From: Arabidopsis thaliana
Taxonomy: Eukaryota; Streptophyta; Magnoliopsida; Brassicales; Brassicaceae
Reading direction: 5' to 3'
Assembly (NCBI RefSeq): GCF_000001735.4
Contig: NC_003070.9
Span: 30,363,672 to 30,427,671, forward strand
Length of the DNA stretch: 64,000 nucleotides
Shown piece after piece: positions 47,288 to 58,512 of this stretch; position 1 is the stretch's first letter, and each line of letters opens with the position of its first letter. Under the pieces are notes generated by a model. It had not been told where the DNA came from, ran no database searches, and saw only the letters and a program-made list of their open reading frames with translations. The position numbers and the translations under genes were made by a program.

Positions 47288-48272
47288 ATGGAGAAAGGGG
47301 TTGGATTTGAGAAAGACATGAAGACAGTCAGTGATGGGTTTGTCGGAGGTTTTTTCCCTGTCTCTACCACCAAGATCGCGTGGAAATCAAGAAAAAGATC
47401 AGGTTTTTTCCACTGTTTCTTGTTTTCTCAGACCATTAAAGATTCTAGACCTTTATTAGCTACCCTTTCTATTTCTGGTCTGAAAGATTTGGAATTTTTT
47501 TTAAGCATCAATTGTTTTAGCTCTATGTGAACTATTTCCTCGAGATCTAGACATGGAGCTTTAGTCTTCTTCTCTCTGTCTTAAGCTTGTAAAATCAAAG
47601 ACTTTGTAACTTTCGTTTTGATCTGATCCGTTTGCATGTGATTTTGGAACTCAAAGCATTAACTATTTTGATCGCAGCATTGTTGAACCTAGACAAAGCA
47701 CCGGAGGCTGTTACGGAGGTCACACCAGAGAAGAACGAGATAACAGCAATGGATACCGAGAAAGTTGGGGAACCAATGACCACAACTCCTCTTCTGTCCG
47801 AGAAAAGGAAAGCTCTGTTCGAGCCACTTGAACCCATTACGAACTTGAACGGAAAGCGACCAACTGCGGCTGATTCATTGTTGCCACCGCCGGATTTCGA
47901 GACTGCAAACTACCCAAAAGGCTGGTTGATCGGTAAGAAGAGGAAGCTTGTGAATGTTGATGTAGTTGAGAGCATGCGTAGAATAGCTGTCCAAGAAATG
48001 AACAGAAAGGTAAAACAAACTAAACATGATGCAGATTTTTGCTGGAGTTTGATTTACGGATTGTGGGATTGTGACAGGATCGAGAGATAGATGGGTTAAA
48101 CGAGCAGCTAGAAGAGGATTCACGGTGCTTAGAGCATCTACAGCTTCAGCTGCTACAAGAGAGAAGCAAGAGAACAGAGATTGAAAGAGAGAACACAATG
48201 TTGAAAGAGCAAGTTGATATGCTTGTGAACATGATACAAGAAGATGACGAAGAAGGAGCTGAAGAACCCTAA
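47288..48272 (+). CDS. coiled-coil protein, SNF1-kinase-interactor-like
   Basis: Exons 47288-47402, 47678-48009 and 48078-48272 join to 213 residues. The N-terminal two-thirds are polar with no known domain. It contains [20 protein letters not shown] and [20 protein letters not shown], the latter with a basic KKRK patch that may be a nuclear signal. Exon 3 is a leucine-rich coiled coil ([20 protein letters not shown]) with an acidic end ([10 protein letters not shown]). I recall it being described as similar to an SNF1 kinase interactor; nothing in the sequence itself proves that partner. Intact, with no anomaly. Confidence 0.85.
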
Positions 48273-48981
48273 GCTAGTTCTCATCAAATTTATGTCTCAC
48301 CTATAATAGCTGTGTTCTGTTTTTTTTATTCTTTTGTAGATTTGTCTCGTCCACAAAAAAGAAGAAAAGAAAGAAGCTTAACCATCTATTATTTGGTTAA
48401 GCTACTCTTGTTCCCTTGTGTGATAGAACAAAACATAATCAAGAACATTATATATTCTAAGTTATGAGTTCTCCTGCAAGATTTGAACCTGGCATTTGAT
48501 TGAATCGATTATGTTCATTGAAGCTCTTAGGAGGAAAAAGAACCATTTGGTGTGTGTGTGTGTGTGTGTATCTTTCTTCAGCAAGAAACAGAGGCAAAAT
48601 AAATACAAGTTTCAGAAATGAGATGTGTTAAATGTATATTACTAAAGTTGTGTTAAAAGTTTCCTTCTCCTATGAATAAATGAAATATTCAGACCACGAA
48701 TTTCGAGTGTCCATATTAGCTTTTGCAAAACAAACCTGCACGAACACGAAAGAGATGCTTCAGATTTACATGCCCAAAGTTTCCATCCCAGCCACAGCTT
48801 CTTTCTGATTTTTTGAAAACTCACTATAACACAGTAGCTAAAAAAGACACTGGTAAAAAGGTCGATTTGTGTAATCAAACTTTTGGTTTTTATTATCATC
48901 ACAAGAACCATTATTCAATCAAGGTCGTGGTTGTTTTTGGTAAAGACTACTACATTACAAACATTGTCAGGCCAGAAAATT
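48273..48981. other. convergent intergenic region
   Basis: 3' flanks of the coiled-coil gene and LPEAT1. It contains a short (GT)n run at about 48551-48568 and a tRNA T-arm look-alike near 48473 that I rejected. Confidence 0.7.
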
Positions 48982-51264
48982 TCATTCTTCTTTCTGATGG
49001 AAATCACGGGTTTGACTAAGATTACCATTGAGAGTTGCGTGATATATCCTTTTGTCGCTAAGTCCCAACTCCGATAGAATCAAGTTACCCTGCAAGCAAC
49101 AAGAAGAAAACCAGAGCCAAACCTTGGTAAGCAATAACACACCCTCAAAGTATATATACAGCTCTCGTTTTACTGCAGTTAAATACCTCGGTGGCCATTA
49201 ATTTCCGAACATTGCTAGCATAAAGTTTGGGATCGTCTTTCTCTTCTTGGGATGGGTAGTATACAGGTAACCGTATGACTTCCAAGTGATTTACGACTTG
49301 ACAGAGAAGGAATAAAATGTGGCGTGCCTAAAAAACAAGAAACATGACTCTTGTAACTCTACTAATGAAAAGCTGATGTTCAAAGCATGAGATAACCGGG
49401 AATTTTTTAAAGATGAATGAATACTCACCCCGGATATGGTATCCCATGCCACACTGAAGCGCTCATACGGATATTTTAATATTACCGGAAGAACTGGAGT
49501 TCCAGCCAAAAATGCACCTGTCTTGAATGTAAGTAAGTAGTCTCCATTGGTAGTTGTTCCTTCTGTGGTGAGACCAAATAACAGTTGTAAGGAAACAATG
49601 ATGGTTTGGTCGATAAATCGATTGTGCTAGCAATACTGAACCTGGAAAAAGCATAATAGTTGGAGCAGATTTATTGCTATGAGCTTCTCGAACTCTTTCA
49701 TTTACTGTGCCTGTAAAGATAAAAACAGCGGTTAGATATACCCTACGAAGACATATTTAGAGTAGCATTAGAGATTTACAGAGGATTCGGTTCATAGATT
49801 TCTAACTATCAGATAGATAACGCAAAGTGGTAACAAAGGAAGTTAAAGAACTAGAAAAGAATACACTAGCAGAAGATTTTTAAGATTTCTCTTTCTTTGT
49901 AAGCATCCATACCAGATACACCCTTGAAATCAGGCGATTTTGCTTCTCTTTGAACATAGACACAACCAAGGCATTTGCTGTCAGACAAATAAGAGAGGAG
50001 ATATAAGTTTGAGATGAACGCTACAAACGAATAACAGAAACAAGGACACTTTGAAGTTGTGATGAGATACAAAGATTGTTTCAAGAACTTAGATAAGTCA
50101 TTCAGAACTAACCTAATGAGGCCAACAAGAGGAAGTTTGCCCACTGATCTCTTCAGCATCAAAATCATGAGGGAGAACAGACAAATAAATGTTAATGTCA
50201 TTGCCATTAAAGAATACCCAAAATTTGAACTTCAGACAGTAGTTTAACAGAGCTATGATGATATAGCCTATTTCTATCAACTAACCTTGGCAACAAAACT
50301 TGGAAAAGAAGCAGACATATGATACAAAATGTCCAAGTACGAAACATGATTGGACACAATGGCTCCAGGTCTTTCAGGTTCCTCCGTGGCGGCTTCCCCT
50401 TTCTGGTTTATCTGCAGCCAAAAGACAGAACAAATGAAGATAAAAGACAAACGCCAACCCATCAGTGGGAAGTAAACCTTAAATCAATTTCAGTAAAAAA
50501 GAGGTCCCATAAGGACGATCACAATAAATAGTACAGCAACCTAACTACTCCTTTGAGCAAAATCGTCGTACCAAGCCAATAAATTGCCCCAAAACTATAT
50601 CTTCTTACAACAAAGTCTGACACTTTTTAAGTTCCTTATAACTAACTATCCAAACGTAGAAGTACCTCCAACACTATCAAATACAAACACAATAAACAAA
50701 CGAAAGCAAAAAACTTTAGCTGGTTTTGAGACTTAGCTAAGCTTATACCTCTGTAGAAGTAGTTTTAGGATTAGAATCCATGTCTGAATCTCGATCTGGA
50801 CAGCTCTCGTGAATCCAATAAAACCCAAAAACGAAAAGCAAAACCCTAGAGAGAAACCTCCCAGACCGGACGATAACAGTCCGTTTCCAACCTTCCATGT
50901 GAGCATAATCTTCCTGAAAAACAACTCCACCTTCATCTTCCTCTTCCTCTGGCCCACGATAAGGAGCAGAAAACAGCGTAAATACCCTACAAATCAAGTA
51001 ATAGAGAAGCAAGATGCTCATCGAGAGAAGAAACCGCAATGGAACAAGAGTCACCAATGCAACCGCCAATTTAATATTCTCCGTCATCGGGAAAGGACCC
51101 AAACCCATCGTCCCATACAAATCGGTCCTCGCGTAAGGTGCGAACTTTTTGTCTAACTCTTCAATGGCAGCCGCCAAATCGGATTCTGATTTCAGTAACG
51201 GCCGGTCCTCTTTGCTCGACGGAGGATTCGAATTCGAATTCAAATCTTTGAGCTCTGATTCCAT
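48982..51264 (-). CDS. LPEAT1: lysophosphatidylethanolamine acyltransferase 1
   Basis: Eight exons (51264-50749, 50411-50286, 50150-50113, 49977-49913, 49710-49642, 49562-49429, 49327-49187, 49089-48982) join to 398 residues. The enzyme re-acylates lysophosphatidylethanolamine and related lysophospholipids in the ER. A hydrophobic region follows the polar N terminus (VALVTLVPLRFLLSMSILLL). The PlsC-family catalytic HX4D motif is NHVSYLD (H194, D199) and the phosphate-binding FPEGT lies at 270-274. A Glu-rich loop (PEEEEDEGG) precedes the second hydrophobic segment. The start at 51264 is the first ATG in frame; the upstream extension has only a GTG. The protein ends FHQKEE. It diverges from the F-box gene across 1.1 kb. 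Confidence 0.94.
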
Positions 51265-52393
51265 TATTGTTTTCACCTAACCTAAAAATCTAATCTTTTT
51301 TTGGTTTTTTTTATAAGGAAGAGAGAGGGTTTCAGATATTGAATCACACAAGGAAGTTCGTGTTATGTTGGGATGAAGAAATAGATCGCGGATCTGAAGA
51401 AAGTGTCATCCTTTTTTCCTCGTCGTCTCTAGATTTCCCCGTGAAGATTTCAGCTTTCGCGCACACGTAGATTCGCCGTAAAAGGTAAACATGAAACTAA
51501 AACAAGTGTTTTAATCCTGTGGATCAAGGTCCATGGTAACTTTAATATACGCTCTTCTATCTTAACCGTCAGATAGATCAGTCGGAACAAAAGACGGACC
51601 ACACGATTGGAATTTTTTATTTTCCAGATAATATCAATGAGATTTTCCTTATATTTCGTCCATCTTATTTTTTGAATATATACGTATAACGCAATTTATA
51701 TCCTAATCAAACAAAGGAATTTTCCGTTTGGATAAGAAAAACCATCTTTTTCATTTTTTTAACAAAATAAATATGTATCTTCTTGGATGATAAAAAATTC
51801 ACTAGTAGAATATTCAAAAAATAAGATAGAAACATCATTGTTTTCTCTATTAAGTGATACAAGTTCGAATGGTAACAATGTATTTGGTTGTATAAAAATT
51901 GTGAGTTTTATGATACAGTATTGTAACTACGGTATGCATTAGAAAAATGTATTTGCAAGAGAAGTATGGTTTTTACAAAAATAAGCACTGAAAAAAAGTT
52001 GATTGGTTAAAAAAGTTGATTGAATACAAAATTCCTATTGGAATAAGAATTAAGAAATTTAAAATATTTACTATTTTCTAATTTATTTAGATTAAATATA
52101 AGTTAGTCTCCTATATATATATGGTATCAAGAATAACAATTCATACACAAATCATTATATTTTTCAAAGAGCTTGGACTTCAACGACTGAAATCGTGTGC
52201 ATTGTTCCGATCGGCGTTTTCCGGACGCATATTGTCGAAACAAATCTATGTAATAATTTTTTTTTAAACCCTAATAATCTCTTGACATCTTTTTATTTTT
52301 ATTTTCTTCTTCTCAGAAAATCTTGTGCTTTCATCTTAGAATCAGCTACAGAATCAGACGCTTCAAAAATCTGAGGGAATCTTCCGTGCCAAT
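51265..52393. other. divergent intergenic region, LPEAT1 / F-box gene
   Basis: AT-rich with no recognised exon; contains both promoters. The conventional gene block ends here and the subtelomeric patchwork begins. Confidence 0.6.
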
Positions 52394-54549
52394 ATGGAGA
52401 GATCATCATCATCATCATCATCGTCATGTGATAAGGTAATATTGACTGGATCAGCAAATTCGCCGACGAATTAGAGTGGAATCTCAGAGGGAATTTTTTT
52501 CTACGATTTGTCTAATCTGATTCGAAATTTTGTCTTGTGGTGATGACGATGAAATAGAAGATGTGTACCTTTTTTGTGTTTGGGTTATTGAGTCTCTTCT
52601 TTCGTATCATTCACTCTGGTTTTATGGGATCAGAAGAAATTAGCGAGAGTAAAATCTGTGGACCTGCATCATACAGAACCATGTAACTTGATTATGGCAC
52701 TTAGTCCGAGTAAGGTTCTGAGACATGTTATCTCATTCTATGTTTACATGCTTGTTCATCTTCAGGTTTGGAATCTTGGTTTACCTTACCCAACTTTTAC
52801 ATTGGCCAATGACGATAAGCCCTATCTAATTACCGTCTCTGATGATCACTCTGTTAAGGTCTAATTCTGTTCACTTCTCTGTTATATAATGCATGTCTAC
52901 TTGTAACTCTTATACTGTGGCGTAGATTAACCTATTTGTTTGCCTAATGGTATCATCTGATCAGGTCAAAAATGTTGATTGGATCAGCAAACTCCCTGAC
53001 GATGTATTGCTCATAATATTATCGAGACTTTCCACAGAAGAAGCCATAAGGACGAGTGTTGTGTCGAAGCGATGGGAACATGTGTGGAATCAAATGTCTC
53101 ATCTCGTCTTCGACATGCGGAAGAATATTATCAATTCCAACAACACGCTCGATGGTTCGAATCCAGTTGCTACATTGATTACTCAGGTCCCTTCTTATCA
53201 GTCAATTTCTTTTCTCTTATTAGTTTGTATCTGCTTATTCATATCTTAAATAAATCACTTTTTGGTTTGTAAAAGGTTATAAACAATCATCGTGGACATC
53301 TAGAGAGCTGCGTGATCATCCATGTCCCATATCAAGGTGGAAATGGAATGCTCAATTCTTGGATTCGATTACTGAGTTGCGTGAAACGCACGAAAGTTCT
53401 CACACTTAGATACCATTATGGTACTTGGGATCGAAAGTTCAAAACTTTTAACTTTTCCCCAGACTCCTTGTCCCATCCAAGTCTTATGTCTCTCTCGCTA
53501 CATTCATACTTTCTCGAAAGCTCACATCCCTTGAGAAACTGCTCGAATCTCCGGACCCTCAAACTTTTATCAATCGTCGCTCCCGAGATTGGAGTCTTTA
53601 ACAGGGTACTCGCATCTTGCCCTTGTCTTGAGGTGCTTGTACTAGGCATCTGCTGCTTCAAAAAAAGTAGGGTTCCTTTGAAGATTGAGAACAAAAAATT
53701 AAAGCTCTTGCAAGTGTCTTCTCTTGAACGCATTGATGCCATTGAAGTGTCAACAACTAGTCTAGACATTCTCGCCATCATAGATATCTGCTGTCGGAGA
53801 GATGACCTTTCCCTCCAGTCCCCCCAACTCCAATTTAATAGAAACTTTTGGGTTCTAGGGCCTTACGTGCCTCACATCAGCTACAACATATCAGAGGTAC
53901 ATATAATGTATATATATTGTTACACGTTTCAAATAATGTATTTGGATACACTGGAAAAAGGAATTAAGGTATTTGATTGTTTTGATGTTGAGTAGGAAAA
54001 GAGCATTGGGAATGAAGAATTTGTGAACACCATATATGGTGAGTTGTTGAGACCGTTTGCAAATTTGTATGTAGCCTTGTCGGTGAGTGTAGATTTAATG
54101 AATCCGACAGAAGTTGAGAGGTTACGACAAGTCTTAGGTTTATGGACTCGTAAAATACTGGAGCTCGAGATTATATTTAAGGTATGTGCGTACATTCGTT
54201 CTTCTTAGTTGAAGACTATGACTACCGAGTCTTAATTTGCTGGTATGTGCAGGATAACAATGGTCCTAGGGAAGAAAATAAGTCTTGGGATAAGAAGTTG
54301 TGGGAGGATAATAATAAGAAAGATCCGTTCCCCAATGCTAAATTCCGCGTGGATACTGTGTGGATGTATAACTTCAGCGGCTCAGAGGAAGAGTTTGCCT
54401 TGATGACGTGTTTGATTAGGCAAGGGACTGTGGTCGAGAAGATGATGATCAAGACGTCAACCTTTCCTGCAAGGAAGAGGTTAAAGATAGAAGCGGCAGT
54501 GGCCAAACTACAGGCACTTCAAACTAAGCTTACCATCAAATGTTTCTAA
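52394..54549 (+). CDS. F-box/LRR protein with FBD-like C terminus
   Basis: Best model: exons 52394-52435, 52965-53186, 53276-53896, 53996-54181, 54253-54549, in frame to 455 residues. The F-box follows a Ser-rich start (VDWISKLPDDVLLIILSRLS, then SVVSKRWEHVWNQM). Leucine-rich repeats cover the middle (SLMSLSLHSYFLESSHPLRN; CPCLEVLVLGICC). The C terminus has the plant FBD-like pattern (DTVWMYNFSGSEEEFALMTC). Such proteins are substrate receptors of SCF ubiquitin ligases in a large, fast-evolving family; the target is unknown. An ATG at 52947 could start a shorter protein without exon 1, since the exon 2 acceptor lies just downstream of it. The first intron contains coatomer-derived sequence. 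I do not see a frameshift. Confidence 0.8.
52632..52862 (+). pseudogene. coatomer beta-prime (WD40) fragment inside F-box intron 1
   Basis: Bases from 52632 read LARVKSVDLHHTEPC, matching the RVKSVDLHPTEPW start of the coatomer beta-prime propeller. Bases about 52765-52860 read VWNLGLPYPTFTL then DDKPYLITVSDDHSVKV, matching the later WNLGSPDPNFTL and GGDKPYLITGSDDH of the same protein. About 150 residues between the two are missing. Coatomer beta-prime is a COPI coat subunit; this scrap cannot make one. It lies wholly within the predicted first intron of the F-box gene. Confidence 0.8.
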
Positions 54550-54837
54550 TCGAATTTAATTGGTTCAAAAGTTCAAATCTTTTCAATCTAAATTTGACGA
54601 AAGTGGTTTAGGGTATATAACACATTAACACTTTTGATACGAACTTCTCAATTTTATTTTTTCTTCTGGTCAAAATAATTTGCAGATATTATTGGGCTTT
54701 AGTCTCAAAGGGAAAAGTTTTGGGTATCTAGAAACTAGATTGAAGAATGATATAAACTCACATACACATAATCTCCTATATGATTGACAAAAAAAAAAAA
54801 ATCTCCTATATAATCTTCTCTCAGTACAGTGTTGTTT

Positions 54838-55074
54838 CATCCTTTTGGAGACGAGGGTGAGGGGAAGAATGAAAAGAGTAGCGAAGGAGAGACGATAAGC
54901 GACAAGGACTTTGAGGTTCGTACCATCAGCGGCCGTTAGCTTCAACAAGATGAACATTCCTGCCAATATAAACTGAAATGCCACCATTGCAACTATACCC
55001 TTCATTTCTCCCCATATTTCTCTAATTCGCCCCCACAGTTTCTGTTTATTACTTTGATACCCACTCTTAACCAT
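54838..55074 (-). pseudogene. WAT1-related (MtN21/EamA transporter) first-exon fragment
   Basis: From ATG 55074 the frame reads GIVAMVAFQFILAGMFILLK then DGTNLKVLVAYRLSFATLFI and PLTLV, the first two membrane helices of the plant WAT1-related/UMAMIT family. Family members have ten helices and about 360-400 residues; here only the first exon remains, and the frame beyond LVSKRMK is unrelated. No later exons are present downstream on this strand. It is either a truncated gene or part of the subtelomeric mosaic. Confidence 0.7.
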
Positions 55075-56400
55075 TAACTACCGGGTGCTCCTGGGCTCAG
55101 AATCAGCCTTATCATCTAGCCAATGTGTTTTTGTCTTTAATTCTATCTGAATACCTTTTTCATCGTGGTCCACTTCAATTGTAGATAGTAGTCTACTACA
55201 TACCATGAACAAGTTAAGTTATATAAGAAGATGTAATACATGTTTATGAAACCAATGCCTAAGCAAAGGTCTTAACTCTTAAGGATTACACCTTCTTATT
55301 GAATGTGTAGAAAGAAAGAAAAAAAGAGATTATGTGTTCAATTGTATCAAAGGGAAAACATAATACGAAGTGAAGACGTAATGCAAAAAATAAGAAGAAA
55401 GTATTTATTACAATTATAATGAATGAACTACTTCCACAAGCTTTCAAGAGCGTTTCACTGCGTTTTATCCGCATGTACGAACGGTAATAATGCATTGTAC
55501 TATTTGAGCCAAATGACATTGCATAACATGCTTAGTGCTATTAACTTTTAATCTATACTATTAATTGGAAAGTATTAGATGTAAAATAACTTTATAAAGT
55601 GTAAAATATTACAAGAAATCCCATTAGAAATATTAATTTGTAAAAATAAACAAAAGATTTCGTTTATGGTTAAATTCGACATTTACACTTTGACAAACAC
55701 GCGGATCCTGGGCATTGTTTCAGATACAAACGCATACCCAAATGATTGGATATAAGGCTAACAGATGGATCTTTGGCATTCTTTCGGATAAACTCGTGGA
55801 CCCTATGATTGAATCTTAAGCTTTTAATAGGATACCAAATTTTGCACTGCAAGATTTTTTGTATCTGTTACATATAAAACAATTACCAAAAATATTAGTT
55901 ATGATTTAAAGAGATTTCTATAATCTGTCTAACAAATTAATCTAAATACTTGCTAAGTCAATGTTTGAAAATGAATGTACAAATAAAAGATAAGAAACTT
56001 ATTATTTGCACGACTGTTTTTAATTAATCTAAATACTAAAAGAAAAGATAACTAACTAATCTAAATACTTGCTAATGCCAATTTAATCAGAAAATATAAG
56101 GAACACAATCTCATTTGAAAAGAGCATATACGATTTTCTTAACTACCAATCATCGATCGCAATATTCGGTGGTCTTTCTCCCCAACCGATTTTCTGGTTC
56201 AATTACAACTATTGGTTATAGTTTTGGTTCAAGTTTCGTAATAGCTTTTTATTTTTGTATTTTGGGCTTCCAAAACTGGGCTTTTAGCTCTGTAAAACCT
56301 TTTCTTTCATGCTTTAAATTGAATTATCATTTAACAAAAATAAATAAAAACAAATTGGGCCTTGACCTATTCACAAATTGGGCGTAAACACACATGAAGG

Positions 56401-56410
56401 TATATAAATA
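56401..56410 (+). promoter_or_regulatory. TATA box of XH gene copy 1
   Basis: TATATAAATA, followed by acagaggc, 86 bp before the ATG. The same box occurs at 60618-60627 in copy 2, 123 bp before the longer leader's ATG. Confidence 0.6.
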
Positions 56411-56495
56411 CAGAGGCGTTTGCTTTTCTGGCCATTCCACATTTTTTTATATTTCTCTCAAATTTGTTCAAGAATCCCTTTGTTTCTATCCAAGA

Positions 56496-57233
56496 ATGGA
56501 CGAATTTGAAGGATTGAAGAGAGAAGTTGAGAGACTTTTGGATATGGTAGATTCTGAGAACAGCGATTGTGAGGAAAAAATAGCAATACAAGAAGAAGTT
56601 GGCGATCTTCCGAGTAGTTCTGTGGCTGTGGAGTTTCTCGAAGACGAGATCGATAGAAAGGAAGAAATCCTTCTTGCTGCGAGTTGCACGCTGCTGAACG
56701 TAAGTTCTTCGGTTAATCTTTGATTAATATTTGACTCACTTCTATCAGATATATGTATATATATATTTATTCAGATATATTCTGTTCATCAGATGATTAG
56801 CGGACTTGATCACTCCTTTGATGGCAATGAAAGAGATATGGGACGACTACAAGTTGAAGAATTCAGAGCCGCCTGTCTCGGCCACAAAGTGTTGGTGAAC
56901 GAAACGGAGGAGCAAACTTTCGAGAGAGCGGATTTGATTAGAACTCTGTGGCAAAAAAAAATTCTCGACTCTGTGCGTTTGGCTTACTTACAAGGGGAAA
57001 AGGAGATGCCGTTTCGTCCCTACGATCAAACCGAATTAGAGGCACTCAAAACGGACTCGGGTGAGAAGGTTTACAGGCTTGTTAGGAAGGGCTTTCGTGA
57101 AGCGCGAGTGGCTGTGCGGACGAGTGTTGATTTCAAACCATGGGATCTTGAAGAAGGAAGAGAATGTACTCTTTCCGAGTTACTAGATCAGCTTCAAGCG
57201 TTAATCAGGGGGCGTATAAGACGTCATGCCTGA
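56496..57233 (+). CDS. XH-domain-like protein, copy 1
   Basis: Exons 56496-56699 and 56793-57233 join to 214 residues. The N-terminal part is a charged coiled coil (FEGLKREVERLLDMVDSENS). The C-terminal part resembles the XH domain of the SGS3/IDN2/FDM group: MGRLQVEEFRAAC, a WQKK segment, LEALKTDSGEKVYRLVRKGF, and WDLEEGRECTLSELL near the end. Those proteins act in RNA-directed DNA methylation as coiled-coil dimers with XS and zinc-finger domains. Here the XS and zinc-finger domains are absent, so the function is uncertain. The intron and both splice sites are intact, and a TATA box lies upstream. Confidence 0.75.
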
Positions 57234-57496
57234 ATTCACAGGTTTTATTATTTTATAAACAGTTTAGGATTTGAAAAAGACTTTCTTGATCCTCTGTTCT
57301 CTGATCGAAAGTACGGTTTAGGATATGAATTACGTTTCTGTGTTGGCGAAATTCATCGTGGTTTTCTTTCTCTTTTATGTTATTAACATGATTGGAAACA
57401 ACATTTTACTGTAAAAGAGTTTACTATATAAACATATAACTGGAATAGATTCAACAATTGAAGCCATACAACAAAACCCAAATCGAAACCGACTTT

Positions 57497-57640
57497 GTAT
57501 CGCCAGTCCATCAAACTTGTGCTCGCCGATTTTCCAGATCTCAGTAGGGTTCTTGCTACTGGTTTCAGATCTTTGGATAGGCCTAGGAGTACTTTTATCT
57601 GTTAATCGATAAAAGTTTCTTACACTTATCTCAAATTGGG
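57497..57640 (+). repeat. inverted copy of the CWC22 5' leader
   Basis: The sequence matches the reverse complement of about 45868-46002. Shared blocks include tcgccagtc, gctcgccgattttccag, atctcagtagggttcttgct, ggtttcagatctttggatag and atcgataaaag, with a few substitutions. No CWC22 codons are included; the copied part is the leader just outside the ATG. Confidence 0.85.
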
Positions 57641-57663
57641 CCTTGTAGGGGTTCGTGATTTGC

Positions 57664-57925
57664 AGGTATGGAATAAGGCTTGTATGATTAAACTTATCTG
57701 GTTACTCTTTTTCTAATCAGGCTCTGTGTGGGTGGCCTGGTTTAAGAGAGTTGTCCTATCCGATAATCTCAGCAACTTCTGGATTCAAAAGGCAAACAAC
57801 AAAAATTCTTGGCTAGCCTATCCATGGATTAGGATTAATCTGGGTAATGGAAAATATTGTCAGTTTTGGAGTGATCATTGATGTAAACTGGGAAAAATGT
57901 CGACTTACCTTCACTATTTCTCTGA
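57664..57925 (+). mobile_element. LINE fragment, reverse-transcriptase C-terminal region
   Basis: The frame reads VWNKACMIKLIWLLFF, stop, SGSVWVAWFKRVVLSDNLSN then FWIQK, WLAYPWIRINLGNGK and FWSDH followed by a stop where Trp is expected. This is the region just before the zinc-binding domain in plant non-LTR retrotransposon polyproteins. Two stops make it dead. A second part of the same element type lies at 59905-60412. Confidence 0.75.
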
Positions 57926-58033
57926 CCAATACACTCTTTTTCCACTCTTTTTTGTTATGAGAAATGAAAAGAAGTAGGAATTGATTTCGTCTATTTGTCG
58001 AAAAACTGAAGTTGGTAATGATTTTGATTGCAG

Positions 58034-58247
58034 GGCAGTATGGGGGTGGGATGATTCATACATCTATGTGGGCAATTTGTCAAAGAAGATTGATGTGATC
58101 AATCCAAAACTAAAGCGAACAGTGATGGAACTGCATAACCCTCTGCAGAGAGCTATACCATGCAGGATCCATTGCCATCCTTATAATGTTGGAACGCTTG
58201 CAGGATCCACAGCTGGAGGACAAGTCTATGTTTGGACAACAAAGTAG
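58034..58247 (+). pseudogene. 3' exon of a DDB2/WDR76-like WD40 gene
   Basis: After a good acceptor (ttgattgcag) the frame reads AVWGWDDSYIYVGNLSKKID, then RAIPCRIHCHPYNVGTLAGS and GGQVYVWTTK before TAG. This is the last blade of a WD40 propeller of the DDB2/WDR76 type. Nothing upstream encodes the rest of the propeller. I recall a gene of this kind about 85 kb away on the same arm, next to a relative of the small gene that follows here, so this is probably one end of a duplicated segment. Confidence 0.75.
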
Positions 58248-58512
58248 CATACTTGACCTATTTGAATTAGCATGAGATGTTGTGTTGTTTTGTTATGTTG
58301 TACAAAGAAATGGAAGCAAGTTTTAAAAAAAAAAAACTGTAGCTCTTATAGCTTGCAAATCCTTGTAATCTATATTAATTATAAAGGTGATTCAACAAAC
58401 AAAAGTAAAATGAGAGAACTGCATCAACTAGTGTATCAGTTCCAAAAGAATAATAACCCACAGAAGGGTACATTCTTCGTCATCTACCACCTAAGTTTCC
58501 CTTCTAATCATC

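Larger units (their letters stand above)
54550..56495. other. intergenic region with WAT1 scrap and XH copy 1 promoter
   Basis: Apart from the WAT1-like first exon at 54838-55074, this stretch is AT-rich. A minus-strand frame at 55670-55852 looks mildly protein-like but I could not place it. From 56197 onward the sequence is the duplicated XH-gene upstream region. Confidence 0.55.
57234..58033. other. mosaic segment between XH copy 1 and WD40 fragment
   Basis: Contains XH 3' flank to about 57490, the inverted CWC22 leader copy (57497-57640), LINE-derived coding sequence (57664-57925) and then the intron flank of the WD40 fragment. No intact gene. Confidence 0.7.

Noticed and set aside
48470..48500. 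tRNA-like T-arm (ggttcaaatc on the minus strand)
   Set aside because: The T-stem does not pair over five bases and no D-arm, anticodon arm or acceptor stem can be built around it.
55670..55852. Minus-strand ORF that looks mildly protein-like
   Set aside because: Composition is reasonable (FNHRVHEFIRKNAKDPS) but I could not link it to any family, splice site or neighbouring exon, so it is not listed as a gene.
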